DNA of 64,000 bases from Novosphingobium fluoreni (GCF_014196615.1 NZ_JACIDY010000001.1:558001-622000); one strand, 5' to 3'; positions 43,117-52,934 are shown, counted from the stretch's first letter. The notes: generated from the sequence alone by a model not told the origin. Numbers and translations are program-made.

Positions 43117-45723
43117 ATGGCCGATGCAGCTGCCCACACGCCGATGATGGCGCAATATCTCGCGCTGCGAGAAGAGGCGGGGGACTGCCTGCTGTTCTAC
43201 CGCATGGGGGATTTCTTCGAGCTGTTCTTCGACGATGCGAAGACGGCGGCGGCGATCCTGGACATCTCGCTGACCAGCCGGGGCGAGCATAACGGCGCGC
43301 CGATCCCGATGTGCGGCGTGCCGGTGCACTCTTCGGAAGGGTATCTGGCGCGCCTGATCCGCGCAGGGTGCCGCGTCGCCATCGCCGAGCAGACCGAAAG
43401 CCCGGCGGAGGCCAAGAAGCGCGGAGGCTCCAAGGCGCTGGTGGCGCGGGACATCGTGCGCTTCGTGACGGCCGGCACCTTGACCGAGGAGGCGCTGCTC
43501 GAACCGCGCCGCGCCAATGTGCTGGCGGCGGTATGCGAGGTGCGCGGCACCGTTGGCATCGCCGCGTGCGACATCTCGACCGGGCGCATGGAGCTGGAGG
43601 AGTGCGCGCCAGATCGCATGGGCGCGGCGCTGGCGCGGCTGGGGGCAAGCGAACTGGTCTCGCCCGAGGATTGGGACGTGCCCGTCGATACGATCCCGCG
43701 CCCCGCGCGCGATTTTTCCAGCGAGGGCGGAGAGGCCCGGCTGAAGACGCTGCACGGCGTCGCCACGCTGGAAGGGTTCGGCATGTTCGGCCGCGCGATG
43801 CTGAGCGCGGCGGGCGGTCTGATCGCTTATCTGGAGCATGTCGGGCGCGGCAAGCTGCCGCTGCTGCTGCCGCCCGAAGCACGCGCCGGGGACACCGCGC
43901 TCGCCATGGACGAGGCGACGCGGGCGAGCCTGGAGATCCTGCAATCGGCGCAAGGCCAGCGCAAGGGCAGCCTGATCGACGCGATCGACCGCTGCGTCAC
44001 CGGGGCGGGGGCACGCCAGCTGGCGGACGATCTTTCCGCTCCGCTGACCGACCGTGCGGCCATCGCCGAGCGGCTGGCGCTGGTCGGCTGGTGGCATGAC
44101 GACGCCTTGCAGCGCGACGATGTGCGCGCGGCCTTGCGCGCGCTGCCCGATATCGGCCGTGCGCTGGGCCGGGTAGTGGCGGGGCGGGGCTCCCCGCGCG
44201 ATCTGGGGCAATTGCGCGATGGCCTGGGCGGCGCGCGCGGCCTTCATGAGCGGCTGGCGCGGCATCAGGATATGCCGGGTCTGCTCGCCCGGCTGCTGCC
44301 CGCTCTGGCGGGGCATGGCGAACTGGTCGACTGGCTGAACCGCGCGCTGGTGGCCGCCCCGCCGACCGAGCGCGGGCAGGGCGGCTTCATCGCCGAGGGG
44401 TATGACGCCGCTCTGGACGAACTGCGCCGTACCTCCGGCAATGCCCGCCGCGCGATCGCCGCGCTGGAAGCCCGATACCGCGAAGAAACCGGCGTCGCCG
44501 CGCTGAAGATCAAGCACAACAACGTGCTGGGCTACTTCATCGAAGTGCCGCAGCGCCATGCCGACAAGCTGCTTCTGCCCGACAGCGGCTTCACGCACCG
44601 GCAGACGATGGCGGGGGCGATGCGCTTCAACGCGATGGCCCTGCACGAGGAAGCGAGCCGCATCGCCGAGGCGGGCGGGCATGCGCTGGCGGCGGAGGAA
44701 TCGCATTTCGAGGAGCTGGTGGCCGCCGTGGTGGCTGCGCGCAACGCCATCGCGGCGACGGCGGCGGCGCTGGCCCGCATCGACGTGGCGGCGGGCCAGG
44801 CCGAGCGCGCGGCGCAAGGCGGCTGGACCGCGCCCGAGATCGTCGAGGCCACATGCCTGGAGATCGAGGGCGGGCGCCACCCCGTGGTCGAAGCGGCGCT
44901 GGCGGCACAGGGCGAACGGTTCGTGGCCAACGATTGCAAGCTGGCGGCCTATGATCGGCTCTGGCTGATCGGCGGGCCGAACATGGGCGGCAAGTCCACG
45001 TTCCTGCGCCAGAACGCCCTGATCGTGCTGCTGGCGCAAGCCGGTGGTTTCGTGCCCGCGAGCCGGGCGCGCATCGGCTTGGTGGACCGACTATTCAGCC
45101 GCGTGGGGGCTTCGGACAATCTGGCCAAGGGCCGCTCCACCTTCATGGTCGAAATGGTGGAGACCGCCGCGATCCTGGCGCAGGCGACGGAGCGCAGCTT
45201 CGTGATCCTGGACGAAGTGGGGCGCGGCACCAGCACTTATGATGGGCTGGCGCTGGCCTGGGCGGTGGCGGAGGCGGTGCATGAGACCAACCGCTGCCGC
45301 TGCCTGTTCGCCACGCATTACCACGAACTGGCCCGGCTGGCCGAGACGTGCGACGCGCTCTCGCTCCACCACGTCCGCGCGCGCGAGTGGAAGGGCGATC
45401 TGGTGCTGCTGCACGAGCTGGCGGAAGGCCCGGCGGACCGCAGCTATGGCCTGGCCGTGGCGCGGCTGGCGGGGGTGCCGGCCAAAGTGGTCAGCCGCGC
45501 CAAGTCTGTGCTCGACAAGCTGGAGAAGGGCCGCGCGCAAACCGGTGGGCTGGCGGCGGGGCTGGGCGACCTGCCGCTGTTCGCCGCCGCAGAAGCCGCG
45601 CGCGAGGAAGCCTGCGACACCATGCGCGATCGCATCAATGCGATCGACGCCGACGCCCTCACCCCGCGCGAGGCGCTGGAACTGATCTACGATCTGAAGC
45701 GCGAGGCAGGCACGGAGAATTAA
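43117..45723 (+). CDS. mutS: DNA mismatch repair protein MutS
   Basis: Recognises mismatches and small loops and recruits MutL. The 868-residue protein has the mismatch-reading motif FYRMGDFFELFFDDAKTAAA near the N-terminus. The core and lever domains follow, then the ABC-type ATPase with LIGGPNMGGKSTFLRQNALI (617-636) and the signature FMVEMVETAAILAQATERSF. The C-terminal helix-turn-helix and dimerisation tail end with LIYDLKREAG. Start ATG at 43117. A REP element follows 26 bases after the stop. Confidence 0.97.
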   Translation: MADAAAHTPMMAQYLALREEAGDCLLFYRMGDFFELFFDDAKTAAAILDISLTSRGEHNGAPIPMCGVPVHSSEGYLARLIRAGCRVAIAEQTESPAEAKKRGGSKALVARDIVRFVTAGTLTEEALLEPRRANVLAAVCEVRGTVGIAACDISTGRMELEECAPDRMGAALARLGASELVSPEDWDVPVDTIPRPARDFSSEGGEARLKTLHGVATLEGFGMFGRAMLSAAGGLIAYLEHVGRGKLPLLLPPEARAGDTALAMDEATRASLEILQSAQGQRKGSLIDAIDRCVTGAGARQLADDLSAPLTDRAAIAERLALVGWWHDDALQRDDVRAALRALPDIGRALGRVVAGRGSPRDLGQLRDGLGGARGLHERLARHQDMPGLLARLLPALAGHGELVDWLNRALVAAPPTERGQGGFIAEGYDAALDELRRTSGNARRAIAALEARYREETGVAALKIKHNNVLGYFIEVPQRHADKLLLPDSGFTHRQTMAGAMRFNAMALHEEASRIAEAGGHALAAEESHFEELVAAVVAARNAIAATAAALARIDVAAGQAERAAQGGWTAPEIVEATCLEIEGGRHPVVEAALAAQGERFVANDCKLAAYDRLWLIGGPNMGGKSTFLRQNALIVLLAQAGGFVPASRARIGLVDRLFSRVGASDNLAKGRSTFMVEMVETAAILAQATERSFVILDEVGRGTSTYDGLALAWAVAEAVHETNRCRCLFATHYHELARLAETCDALSLHHVRAREWKGDLVLLHELAEGPADRSYGLAVARLAGVPAKVVSRAKSVLDKLEKGRAQTGGLAAGLGDLPLFAAAEAAREEACDTMRDRINAIDADALTPREALELIYDLKREAGTEN

Positions 45724-45749
45724 CGGTCTGTGGCTTAGACGTTGCTGAT

Positions 45750-45822
45750 CCGTTCGTGTCGAGCGCGGTCAAGGCATGCTGGCGTCGCGCTAGTGTGTCT
45801 CGACTTCGCTCGACACGAACGG
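45750..45822. repeat. REP-like paired palindrome, copy 4
   Basis: Arms CCGTTCGTGTCGAGCGCGGT and TCTCGACTTCGCTCGACACG, with the left arm partly degraded. It lies between mutS and a small membrane gene. Confidence 0.85.
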
Positions 45823-45842
45823 CTCTGAGAAAGTTGCCGCGC

Positions 45843-46031
45843 ATGATCTCCACGCTTGGTCCATCGATCCGCACCGTGTTTCGCAGTCGCTGGCGGGCGC
45901 TGTGGTGGTCGGCGGGCGTGCTGGTGACGGCGTATTGCCTGGTCCCGTCACCCGATGATGACGATGCCAAGCCCGCCGCGCAGGCCCAGCATCATGCGAA
46001 GAGCCCCTGGGACAAGGACAGCGCGAACTAG
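45843..46031 (+). CDS. Small single-pass membrane protein
   Basis: A 62-residue protein with one membrane segment (ALWWSAGVLVTAYCLVP) after a basic N-terminus (SIRTVFRSRWR) and an acidic, His/Lys-bearing tail (PSPDDDDAKPAAQAQHH). Positive-inside rule predicts the C-terminus outside. It begins just after the REP element, with GAGAAAG upstream of the ATG. Not recognised; it is short, but its composition is that of a real protein. Confidence 0.55.
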   Translation: MISTLGPSIRTVFRSRWRALWWSAGVLVTAYCLVPSPDDDDAKPAAQAQHHAKSPWDKDSAN

Positions 46032-46047
46032 GGCGTATCCCTGGGGC

Positions 46048-46656
46048 TCAGGCCTCCAGCTCGACATCCCAATAGAGCCAGTCCCGCCAGGTTTCGTGCA
46101 GGTGATTGGGGGGAAACGCGCGCCCGCGTTCCTGCAATTGCCAGCTAGTCGGGCGGATCGGCTGGACGATCGGCGGCATCTTCGCCTGCTTGGGCGTACG
46201 CCCGCCCTTTTTCATATTGCAGGGCGCGCAGGCGGTGAGGATATTCTCCCAGCTGGTGCGCCCGCCCAGCCGCCGGGGCACCACATGGTCGAACGTCAGG
46301 TGCTGCGGACTGCCGCAATACTGGCAGCTGAAACGATCGCGCAGGAATACGTTAAAGCGCGTGAAGGCGGGGAATTCGGAAGGCTTCACATATTGGCGCA
46401 GTGCGATCACGGAGGGGATCTGCATCGTCCAGCTGGGCGAATGCACCGCCCGGTCATAGACGCTGACCACGTCCACCCGCTCCAGCACGATCGCCTTGAT
46501 CGCGGTCTGCCACGGCCACAAGCTGAGGGGGTAGTAGGAAAGCGGCGTGTAGTCCGCATTCAGAACCAATGCCGGACAGTCCGCAAGACTGCGGGAGGGA
46601 TCCTCCTCCGCGCTGCGGAACCGGGCCGCGCGCTCGATCAGCTCCGACTTGAGCAT
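46048..46656 (-). CDS. HNH endonuclease-like protein
   Basis: A 202-residue protein with a Zn-bearing HNH nuclease fold. CQYCGSPQHLTFDHVVPRRL supplies the first CxxC and the catalytic His. GGRTSWENILTACAPCNMKK supplies the Asn and the second CxxC. Such single HNH proteins are widespread in alphaproteobacteria and their role is unclear. The ATG at 46656 has AGGAGG seven bases upstream and is preferred over an in-frame upstream start. The divergent gap to gluQ is filled by repeats. Confidence 0.85.
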   Translation of the reverse strand: MLKSELIERAARFRSAEEDPSRSLADCPALVLNADYTPLSYYPLSLWPWQTAIKAIVLERVDVVSVYDRAVHSPSWTMQIPSVIALRQYVKPSEFPAFTRFNVFLRDRFSCQYCGSPQHLTFDHVVPRRLGGRTSWENILTACAPCNMKKGGRTPKQAKMPPIVQPIRPTSWQLQERGRAFPPNHLHETWRDWLYWDVELEA

Positions 46657-46788
46657 GGCCTCCTGTCGCAGGCCGTCATTGCGGTTTGATGGCAAGGCAT
46701 TGCATGATTGCAGCAGGTGTGTGCCGGGGCGTCAAGTTCCGGTTGAGGGAAGGTTGGCGGGAAATCCACAGCTCGATCTTTTGGGCTC

Positions 46789-47010
46789 GTGCGGAGACGC
46801 GAAGAAGGAAGGGGTGGTTCGCGCAGAGATCGCAGAGGCGCGGAGGGGGCAGTGGCGAAATCGGCCGTAAGGCCCTGATCCTATGCGGGGCGTTTGGCGC
46901 AATGGCAGAAGGTGAAAGCGGCTTCGCCGCAAAGCGCGACCCTCCTCTGCGCCTTTGCGATCTCTGCGCGAACCCATTCTCCGCGCCTTCGCGCCTCCGC
47001 GTGAACTATC
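46789..47010. repeat. Long inverted-repeat element, copy 2, nested
   Basis: The inner part (46818-46972) matches copy 1: TTCGCGCAGAGATCGCAGAG at the left, GCGATCTCTGCGCGAA at the right, with GGCCGTAAGGCCCTGATCC and AGCGGCTTCGCCGCAAAG between. Outer arms GCGGAGACGCGAAGAAGG and CCTTCGCGCCTCCGCGTGAA flank it, so one inverted pair encloses another. It fills the divergent gap between the HNH gene and gluQ. Confidence 0.7.
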
Positions 47011-47049
47011 TTGCGAACCTTCCCCCACCCCGCCACACCAGCCAACCAG

Positions 47050-47910
47050 ATGATCCGAACCCGCTTTGCCCCCAGCCCCAATGGCCCGCTGCACCTAGGC
47101 CATGCCTATGCCGCGATCGTCGCGCATGATCTGGCGCGATCGCGGGGCGGCACGTTCGAGGTGCGGATTGAGGACATCGATGGTGAGCGTAGCCGGCCCG
47201 AGTTCATCGCCGGCTCGCTGGCCGATCTCGCCTGGCTTGGGCTGTCCTGGGATGGTGAGCCGGTGTTCCAGTCCCACCGTCTTTCCAGCTATGCCAAGGC
47301 CGCAGAGCGTCTGAAGGCGATGGGCCTGCTCTACCCCTGCCGCTGCACCCGTGCCGAGATCGCGGCGGCGGCGACCGAGGTCGGCCCGGACGGCCCGCTC
47401 TACCCCGGCACCTGCCGCCATCTCCCGGACAATAAGCACGCAATCGACCCGCAAGGCGCGGCGTGGCGGATCGACATGGCGGCGGCGGTCGCGCTGGCCG
47501 GGCCGCTGGAGTGGGTGGACGAACTGGCCGGCCCGCAGCGCGCCACGCCCGAAATCTTTGGCGACGTGGTGCTTTTGCGCAAGGACCTGCCCGCCAGCTA
47601 TCACCTTGCCGCCACGCTGGACGACGCGGTGGACGGCATCACGCTGGTCACGCGCGGGATGGACTTGTTCGCCGCCAGCCATGTCCACCGGCTATTGCAG
47701 GCGCTGCTTGGCCTGCCGGTGCCCACCTGGCACCACCACGCGGTGCTGCTGGAGCCCGATGGCCGCAAGCTGGCCAAGCGGCGCGGCGCGCCCTCGCTCA
47801 GCGATCGGCGGCTGGCAGGAGAGGACGGCCCGGCGCTGGCCGCTGCCCTTCGGGACGGGCGCTTGCCCGCTGGTATTTCCCTGTCCTCAGGCCTACATGT
47901 AAAGGCATGA
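47050..47910 (+). CDS. gluQ: Glutamyl-queuosine tRNA(Asp) synthetase
   Basis: Attaches glutamate to queuosine at position 34 of tRNA-Asp; a truncated relative of glutamyl-tRNA synthetase without the anticodon domain. The 286-residue protein has FAPSPNGPLHLGHAYAAIVA (6-25). A cysteine cluster (YPCRCTRAEI and YPGTCRH) may bind zinc, and the KMSKS-like loop is GRKLAKRRGAPSL. The ATG at 47050 gives the family N-terminus. The stop overlaps the next gene's ATG (ATGA). Confidence 0.94.
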   Translation: MIRTRFAPSPNGPLHLGHAYAAIVAHDLARSRGGTFEVRIEDIDGERSRPEFIAGSLADLAWLGLSWDGEPVFQSHRLSSYAKAAERLKAMGLLYPCRCTRAEIAAAATEVGPDGPLYPGTCRHLPDNKHAIDPQGAAWRIDMAAAVALAGPLEWVDELAGPQRATPEIFGDVVLLRKDLPASYHLAATLDDAVDGITLVTRGMDLFAASHVHRLLQALLGLPVPTWHHHAVLLEPDGRKLAKRRGAPSLSDRRLAGEDGPALAAALRDGRLPAGISLSSGLHVKA

Positions 47911-48140
47911 GCTACATCCTTATCCCTTTGATCGTCGTGCTGATGGTCATGGTTGTCGTCAGCCTCGTGCGGGGCATCGTCGCCTTCATGCAGAGCACCA
48001 AGATGGACCTGGAGGGCGATCCCAACGCCACGGGAGCCACGCCGGCCCAGATGATGCAGAACAAGATGATGTTCAACCGCATCAAGTATCAGGCTGCCGC
48101 CGTCGTGGTGGTGGCGTTGCTGATGGCAATGTCGAAGTAA
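47907..48140 (+). CDS. HIG1-domain-like small membrane protein
   Basis: A 77-residue protein with two hydrophobic helices (ILIPLIVVLMVMVVVSLVRG and YQAAAVVVVALLMAM) separated by a polar loop with NKMMFNRIKYQ. This is the twin-helix layout of alphaproteobacterial HIG1-type proteins, some of which associate with cytochrome oxidase. Its ATG overlaps the gluQ stop, so it is translationally coupled. Confidence 0.75.
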   Translation: MSYILIPLIVVLMVMVVVSLVRGIVAFMQSTKMDLEGDPNATGATPAQMMQNKMMFNRIKYQAAAVVVVALLMAMSK

Positions 48141-48156
48141 TCCGGCCGCACCTGAC

Positions 48157-48726
48157 TTGGTCAAGCTGAACCGGATTTACACGCGCACGGGCGACGATGG
48201 CACCACCGGCCTCGTCGACGGATCGCGCGTGGCCAAGCACGACGCGCGCATGGCCGCGATCGGCGCGGTGGACGAAGCCAACAGCGCGATCGGCCTTGCC
48301 GTCTGCGCGTTGACCGGGTCTCCCCATGCCACGGCGCTGACGCGCATTCAGAACGATCTGTTCGATCTGGGCGCCGATCTTGCGACGCCGGGCGAGGATT
48401 TCGCGCCAGGTGAGATGACCTTGCGGATCGTCCAGAGCCAGGTCGAATGGCTGGAGCAGCAGATCGACGCGCTGAACGAAGGGCTTGAGCCGCTGCGCAG
48501 CTTCATCTTGCCCGGCGGCACCGAAGCGGCGGCGCGCATTCACATAGCCCGTGCCGTCACCCGCCATGCAGAGCGTGCGGCGACCAAGGCATCTGCGGAA
48601 CAGCCGCTGAACCCCGCCGCGCTGGCCTACGTAAACCGCCTGAGCGATTATCTGTTCGTCCTGGCCCGCGCGGTCAACGCGGCGGCGGGCGGCGATGTGT
48701 TGTGGGTGCCGGGGGCCAATCGTTAG
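48157..48726 (+). CDS. Cob(I)alamin adenosyltransferase, PduO type
   Basis: Makes adenosylcobalamin from reduced corrinoid and ATP. The 189-residue protein has the ATP-binding KLNRIYTRTGDDGTTGLVDG near residues 3-22 and the conserved HIARAVTRHAERAATKASAE in its helical bundle. No ATG precedes the family N-terminus; the start appears to be TTG at 48157, with a weak ribosome binding site, so the exact start is uncertain. Sixteen bases after the HIG1-like gene, same strand. Confidence 0.9.
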   Translation: MVKLNRIYTRTGDDGTTGLVDGSRVAKHDARMAAIGAVDEANSAIGLAVCALTGSPHATALTRIQNDLFDLGADLATPGEDFAPGEMTLRIVQSQVEWLEQQIDALNEGLEPLRSFILPGGTEAAARIHIARAVTRHAERAATKASAEQPLNPAALAYVNRLSDYLFVLARAVNAAAGGDVLWVPGANR

Positions 48727-48817
48727 GGGTTTGTCCCCCCGTCAACTATCCGAACCATAGTTGCGTCCGCTGCCAATCCCGCTAGTCATCCCGCACCGCA
48801 GCATGGGAGAATTGGCA

Positions 48818-49687
48818 ATGCAGACAGTCGGCATCATTGGGGCAGGCATCATGGGCGCGGGCATCGCCCAGACCGTCGCCAGCAAGGGCATGGATGTGAT
48901 CCTGTCCGACGTCTCGGTCGAACTGGCAGAGAAGGGCAAGGCCGGCATCGCCAAGGGCCTGTCCAAGCTGGTGGCGAAAGAGAAGCTGACGCAAGCGGAT
49001 GCTGACGCGCTGCTGGGCCGCATCACTCCCGTGGGCGACTATGCCACGATGACCAAGGCCGATCTGATTATCGAAGCCGCGACCGAGCGCGAGGATATCA
49101 AGGCCAAGATCTTCGAGGCGGCGGGCAAGGTGCTTGGCCCCAACGCGATCCTGGCATCCAATACCAGCTCCATCCCGATCACGCGCATGGCGGCCGGTTC
49201 GCCCGATCCGACCCGGTTCTGCGGGCTGCACTTCTTCAATCCCGTACCGGTGATGGGCCTGGTCGAAGTGATCCCCGGCCTCGCCACGTCGCAGGATACC
49301 ATCGACAAGATGAAGGCGTTCGGCGAAGCGCTGGGCAAGACCGTGGTGATCGCGGGCGATGCGCCGGGCTTCGTGGTCAACCGCATCCTGTGCCCGATGC
49401 TGAACGAGGCGATCTTCGTGCTGGGTGAGGGGCTGGCCTCGGTCGAGGATATCGACGCGGGCTGCAAGATCGGCCTGAACCACCCGATGGGTCCGCTGAC
49501 TCTGTGCGATTTCGTCGGCCTTGATACGCTCTACGAGATCATGAAGGTGTTCCACGCCACCACCGGCGATCCCAAGTACCGGCCCGCGCCACTGCTGCAG
49601 AAGTATGTCGAGGCCGGCTGGTATGGCCGCAAGTCCGGCAAGGGGTTCTACGACTACTCGGGCGAAAAGCCTGTCCCCTCACGCTAG
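48818..49687 (+). CDS. 3-hydroxybutyryl-CoA dehydrogenase
   Basis: NAD-dependent oxidation of 3-hydroxyacyl-CoA in butyrate, PHB or fatty-acid metabolism. The 289-residue protein has [20 protein letters not shown] (5-24), the catalytic-histidine region [20 protein letters not shown] and the C-terminal [20 protein letters not shown]. The ATG at 48818 has GGGAGAA seven bases upstream; an upstream in-frame extension is not family-like. EtfA/EtfB of this window may serve its pathway. Confidence 0.94.
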   Translation: MQTVGIIGAGIMGAGIAQTVASKGMDVILSDVSVELAEKGKAGIAKGLSKLVAKEKLTQADADALLGRITPVGDYATMTKADLIIEAATEREDIKAKIFEAAGKVLGPNAILASNTSSIPITRMAAGSPDPTRFCGLHFFNPVPVMGLVEVIPGLATSQDTIDKMKAFGEALGKTVVIAGDAPGFVVNRILCPMLNEAIFVLGEGLASVEDIDAGCKIGLNHPMGPLTLCDFVGLDTLYEIMKVFHATTGDPKYRPAPLLQKYVEAGWYGRKSGKGFYDYSGEKPVPSR

Positions 49688-49742
49688 GGCACGCGGAACC
49701 CGATCCTTCACCCGACGGTTGTGCGGGTGAAGGAGAATTTCG

Positions 49743-50057
49743 ATGATGGATCAGGAACGCGACCTCTCGCGCGAGGATATCACGCCCGAGCAGGAGGACG
49801 AGGACACCCAGGCGCAGACCGTGGCCGACGAAGCGCTGGACGGCGTGGACGAGCGTTCCCCGTTGGACAGCGTCAAGGACGATAGCGGCCTGGAAGACGT
49901 GGATGCGCCCGACTTGATCGACCGCATGAAGCAGATGGAATCCAGCGGCAATATCGACATGGCCGCCTTCGATGGCGAAGAGACCATGGACGACCTGGAA
50001 AACCGGTATGGCTCACGCAATGCCGCCGATGAAGAGTTCGCCGGCGACGACAGCTGA
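49743..50057 (+). CDS. Acidic hypothetical protein
   Basis: A 104-residue protein in which roughly a third of residues are Asp or Glu, with no cysteine, no signal peptide and no domain that I recognise. Likely a soluble, largely disordered protein. AAGGAG lies eight bases before the ATG. A strong terminator follows directly, so the gene is probably expressed. The ATG at 49746 is equally possible. Confidence 0.75.
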   Translation: MMDQERDLSREDITPEQEDEDTQAQTVADEALDGVDERSPLDSVKDDSGLEDVDAPDLIDRMKQMESSGNIDMAAFDGEETMDDLENRYGSRNAADEEFAGDDS

Positions 50058-50084
50058 GTTCTTCCCGGTTCGAAACATAAGGAA

Positions 50085-50117
50085 GGCCCTCTTGCTACGG
50101 CGAGAGGGCTTTTTTTT
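50085..50117 (+). terminator. Strong intrinsic terminator
   Basis: GCCCTCTTG and CGAGAGGGC stem around CTACGG, followed by eight T. It ends the acidic-protein transcript; the symporter gene on the other strand ends just beyond. Confidence 0.92.
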
Positions 50118-50146
50118 GTGCCTCCATGCCAAGCCCGGTTAGGGGG

Positions 50147-51430
50147 TCAATGCACCGTCCGTGGCGCGCCCTCGTCACCTTCCAGCCGATCCACCGTCGC
50201 CGTCACCGCCACGTCCATGCTGACATTGCCCAGGGTGCGCATCAGGTCGGGCAGCATCTCCACCGCCACCAATAGCGCCAGAGGCTCCACCGGCACGCCC
50301 ATCGCGATCGCCACGGGGCCGCAGGATGTGACGAAGCTGATCGCGCCCGGTAAGGATACCGCGCCCATCGTCGTCGCGAAGGCGGTCAGGATGCCGGACG
50401 CCAGCACCAGCGGCGTCAGCGTCACCCCGGTCAGGTGCGCGGCATAGATGGCGACGGCCATGTTCATCGCCGGGCCGGTGGGGCGGAACAGCGCGACCGC
50501 CAGCGGCAGCACGAATTCTCCGGTCCGCTCGCGCACGCCCAGATTGCGGCAGGAGACCAGCATCGCGGGCAGGCTGGCGAGCGAGGACTGGGTGGAGAAC
50601 GCCACCGTCTGCGCCGGCAGCATCGCGCGGGCATAGGCAAGCGGGCTGCGCTTGGCACCGAATACCGCCAGCAGGTAGGCCCCGATAAGAATCACGCCGC
50701 CCACTGCCGCGACGATCGAGACATAATGCGCCAGCGCGCCGATCGCCGCGCCGCCGCTGCCGGCCGCCACGCTGAAGGCCAGCCCGAATACGCCGATCGG
50801 CGCAACCGCCAGCACCCAGCCGATCACCACCATCATCGCGCCTGCGATCCCCTCGAACAGGGAGGCCAGGGTCTGGCGTGGACCGTCCGCCAGACGCGTG
50901 GAGGCCAGCGCGAACAGCGCGAAGAACACGATCACCGGCAGCATCGCGTTGTCCCCGGCCGCCGACACGATGTTGGAGGGGATCAGGCCGGTCAGAAAAT
51001 CGGCGATGCCGGGCACGGGGCCAGGGTCAGCGCTTTGTGCGCCGATCGCGCGCGCAGCATCTGCGGGTACGGGGAACAGGCCCAGCAGCAGCGGGGTCAG
51101 CAGGCCGCCCAGGATTGCGCTGAACGCCAGGATGCCGAAGATCAGCCCCAGCGTGCGCCGTGCCATCGGTCCGGCGCGTGCCGCTGCCACGGTATCGACC
51201 ACGCCGTTGAACAGCAGCGCCGCCACAAGCGGCAGGATCGTCATCGTCAGGCCCTGCAGCCACAGCTTGCCCACCGGACCCGCCACGGCGAGCAGAGGCC
51301 CGGATATCGCGGTCCCACTCAGCAACCAGCCCAGGGCGATACCCAGCGCCAGGCCCAGAAAGGTCCAGCCGGCCGGAACCGTGATCGGGGGCATGCGTGT
51401 GGCGCTGTTGTCAGCGGTTTCTGGCGTCAT
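50147..51430 (-). CDS. Dicarboxylate/amino acid:cation symporter (DAACS family)
   Basis: Predicted inner-membrane importer of C4-dicarboxylates or acidic amino acids driven by protons or sodium, 427 residues with about eight helices plus re-entrant loops. Family strings include GLTMTILPLVAALLFNGVVD, AFSTQSSLASLPAMLVSCRN (the serine-rich HP1-like motif) and FRPTGPAMNMAVAIYAAHLT (unwound-helix substrate site). AGGAGG precedes the ATG at 51430. Substrate not determined. Confidence 0.9.
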   Translation of the reverse strand: MTPETADNSATRMPPITVPAGWTFLGLALGIALGWLLSGTAISGPLLAVAGPVGKLWLQGLTMTILPLVAALLFNGVVDTVAAARAGPMARRTLGLIFGILAFSAILGGLLTPLLLGLFPVPADAARAIGAQSADPGPVPGIADFLTGLIPSNIVSAAGDNAMLPVIVFFALFALASTRLADGPRQTLASLFEGIAGAMMVVIGWVLAVAPIGVFGLAFSVAAGSGGAAIGALAHYVSIVAAVGGVILIGAYLLAVFGAKRSPLAYARAMLPAQTVAFSTQSSLASLPAMLVSCRNLGVRERTGEFVLPLAVALFRPTGPAMNMAVAIYAAHLTGVTLTPLVLASGILTAFATTMGAVSLPGAISFVTSCGPVAIAMGVPVEPLALLVAVEMLPDLMRTLGNVSMDVAVTATVDRLEGDEGAPRTVH

Positions 51431-51592
51431 AGCCCTCCTGAACGCACCAAACGGCCCCTATGCTGCCACCCACGTGCTGGCGTATCGCCAAAAACCGGTT
51501 CGCGTGATCCGGCACAATGCTTTAGCACCCGATGACGACATCGCAATTCCACGGCAATCGCATGGTAAGCATCGCCGGGTTAGGGACGAGGC

Positions 51593-52933
51593 ATGAGCAA
51601 GCAATTCTTCGGCACTGACGGCATCCGTGGCCGCACCAACGCAGGCGTGATGACCGCCGCCACCGCGATGAAGGTCGGCCAGGCGGCGGGCACCCGCTTT
51701 CTGCGCGGCAGCCATCGCCACCGCGTGGTGATCGGCAAGGACACGCGCCTTTCCGGCTACATGCTGGAAAACGCGATGGTGGCAGGCTTCACCAGCGTGG
51801 GCATGGACGTGGTGCTGCTGGGGCCGATGCCCACCCCCGCAGTCGCGCTGCTGACACAGGAACTGCGCGCGGACGTGGGCGTGATGATCTCTGCCAGCCA
51901 CAATCCGTATGAGGACAACGGCATCAAGCTGTTTGGCCCCGATGGCTTCAAGCTCTCCGATGCAGACGAACTGGCGATCGAGGCGATGCTTTCGCAGGAT
52001 CTGGCGCTTGCCGCCTCGGATGAGATCGGCCGCGCCCGCCGGATCGAGGACGCGCGCGGGCGCTATATCCACGCGGTGAAAGGTTCGCTCGCCAAGGAGA
52101 TCCGGCTCGATGGGCTGAAGATCGCCCTCGATTGCGCGAACGGCGCGGCCTATCAGGTGGCCCCGTCCGCCTTCTGGGAACTGGGCGCGGAAGTGGTGAC
52201 GCTGGGCGTCAGCCCCAATGGCAAGAACATCAATCTCAATTGCGGCTCAACCCATGTCGGCGCCTTGCAGGAGACGGTGGTCTCCTCCGGCGCGGATATC
52301 GGCGTCGCGCTGGATGGCGATGCCGATCGCCTGATCGTGGTGGATGAAAAGGGCAAGATCGTCGATGGCGATCAGATCATGGCGCTGATCGGCAGCGAAT
52401 GGGCGCGGCAGGGCCGGCTGGCCGGCGGCGGCGTGGTGGCCACCGTCATGTCGAACCTGGGGCTGGAGCGTTTCCTCAAGGGGCAGGGCCTGGACCTGAT
52501 GCGCACCGCCGTGGGCGATCGCCATGTGCTGGAGGCGATGCGCAAGGGTGGATACAACGTCGGCGGCGAGCAGTCGGGCCATATGATCCTGCTCGATCAC
52601 GCGACCACCGGAGACGGCACCGTGGCGGCGCTGCAAGTGCTAGCGGCGCTGGTCCAGTCCGGCAAGCGGGCGAGCGAGCTGCTGCATCTGTTCGACCCGG
52701 TGCCGCAGCTGCTGCGCAACGTGCGCTTTGGCGGCGGCAAGCCGCTGGAGGCGGACAGCGTGAAGGCGGTGATCGCCGATGCCGAGGCTTCGCTGAACGG
52801 CAAGGGCCGCCTGGTCATCCGGCCTTCTGGCACCGAGCCGGTGATCCGCGTGATGGCGGAGGGTGACGATGCCGGTGAGGTCGAGGCGGCGGTCGCCTCG
52901 ATCTGCGCCGCGGTGGAAAAGGCGGCGGCCTGA
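51593..52933 (+). CDS. glmM: Phosphoglucosamine mutase
   Basis: Converts glucosamine 6-phosphate to 1-phosphate for UDP-GlcNAc and cell-wall synthesis. The 446-residue protein opens [19 protein letters not shown] and has the active serine in [19 protein letters not shown] (Ser102), then a DGDADR metal loop and the C-terminal phosphate-binding [15 protein letters not shown]. The next gene starts one base after its stop. Confidence 0.96.
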   Translation: MSKQFFGTDGIRGRTNAGVMTAATAMKVGQAAGTRFLRGSHRHRVVIGKDTRLSGYMLENAMVAGFTSVGMDVVLLGPMPTPAVALLTQELRADVGVMISASHNPYEDNGIKLFGPDGFKLSDADELAIEAMLSQDLALAASDEIGRARRIEDARGRYIHAVKGSLAKEIRLDGLKIALDCANGAAYQVAPSAFWELGAEVVTLGVSPNGKNINLNCGSTHVGALQETVVSSGADIGVALDGDADRLIVVDEKGKIVDGDQIMALIGSEWARQGRLAGGGVVATVMSNLGLERFLKGQGLDLMRTAVGDRHVLEAMRKGGYNVGGEQSGHMILLDHATTGDGTVAALQVLAALVQSGKRASELLHLFDPVPQLLRNVRFGGGKPLEADSVKAVIADAEASLNGKGRLVIRPSGTEPVIRVMAEGDDAGEVEAAVASICAAVEKAAA

Positions 52934-52934
52934 C

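Noticed and set aside
42949..45039. 696-codon minus-strand frame
   Set aside because: Antisense to mutS; composition is that of a shadow frame.
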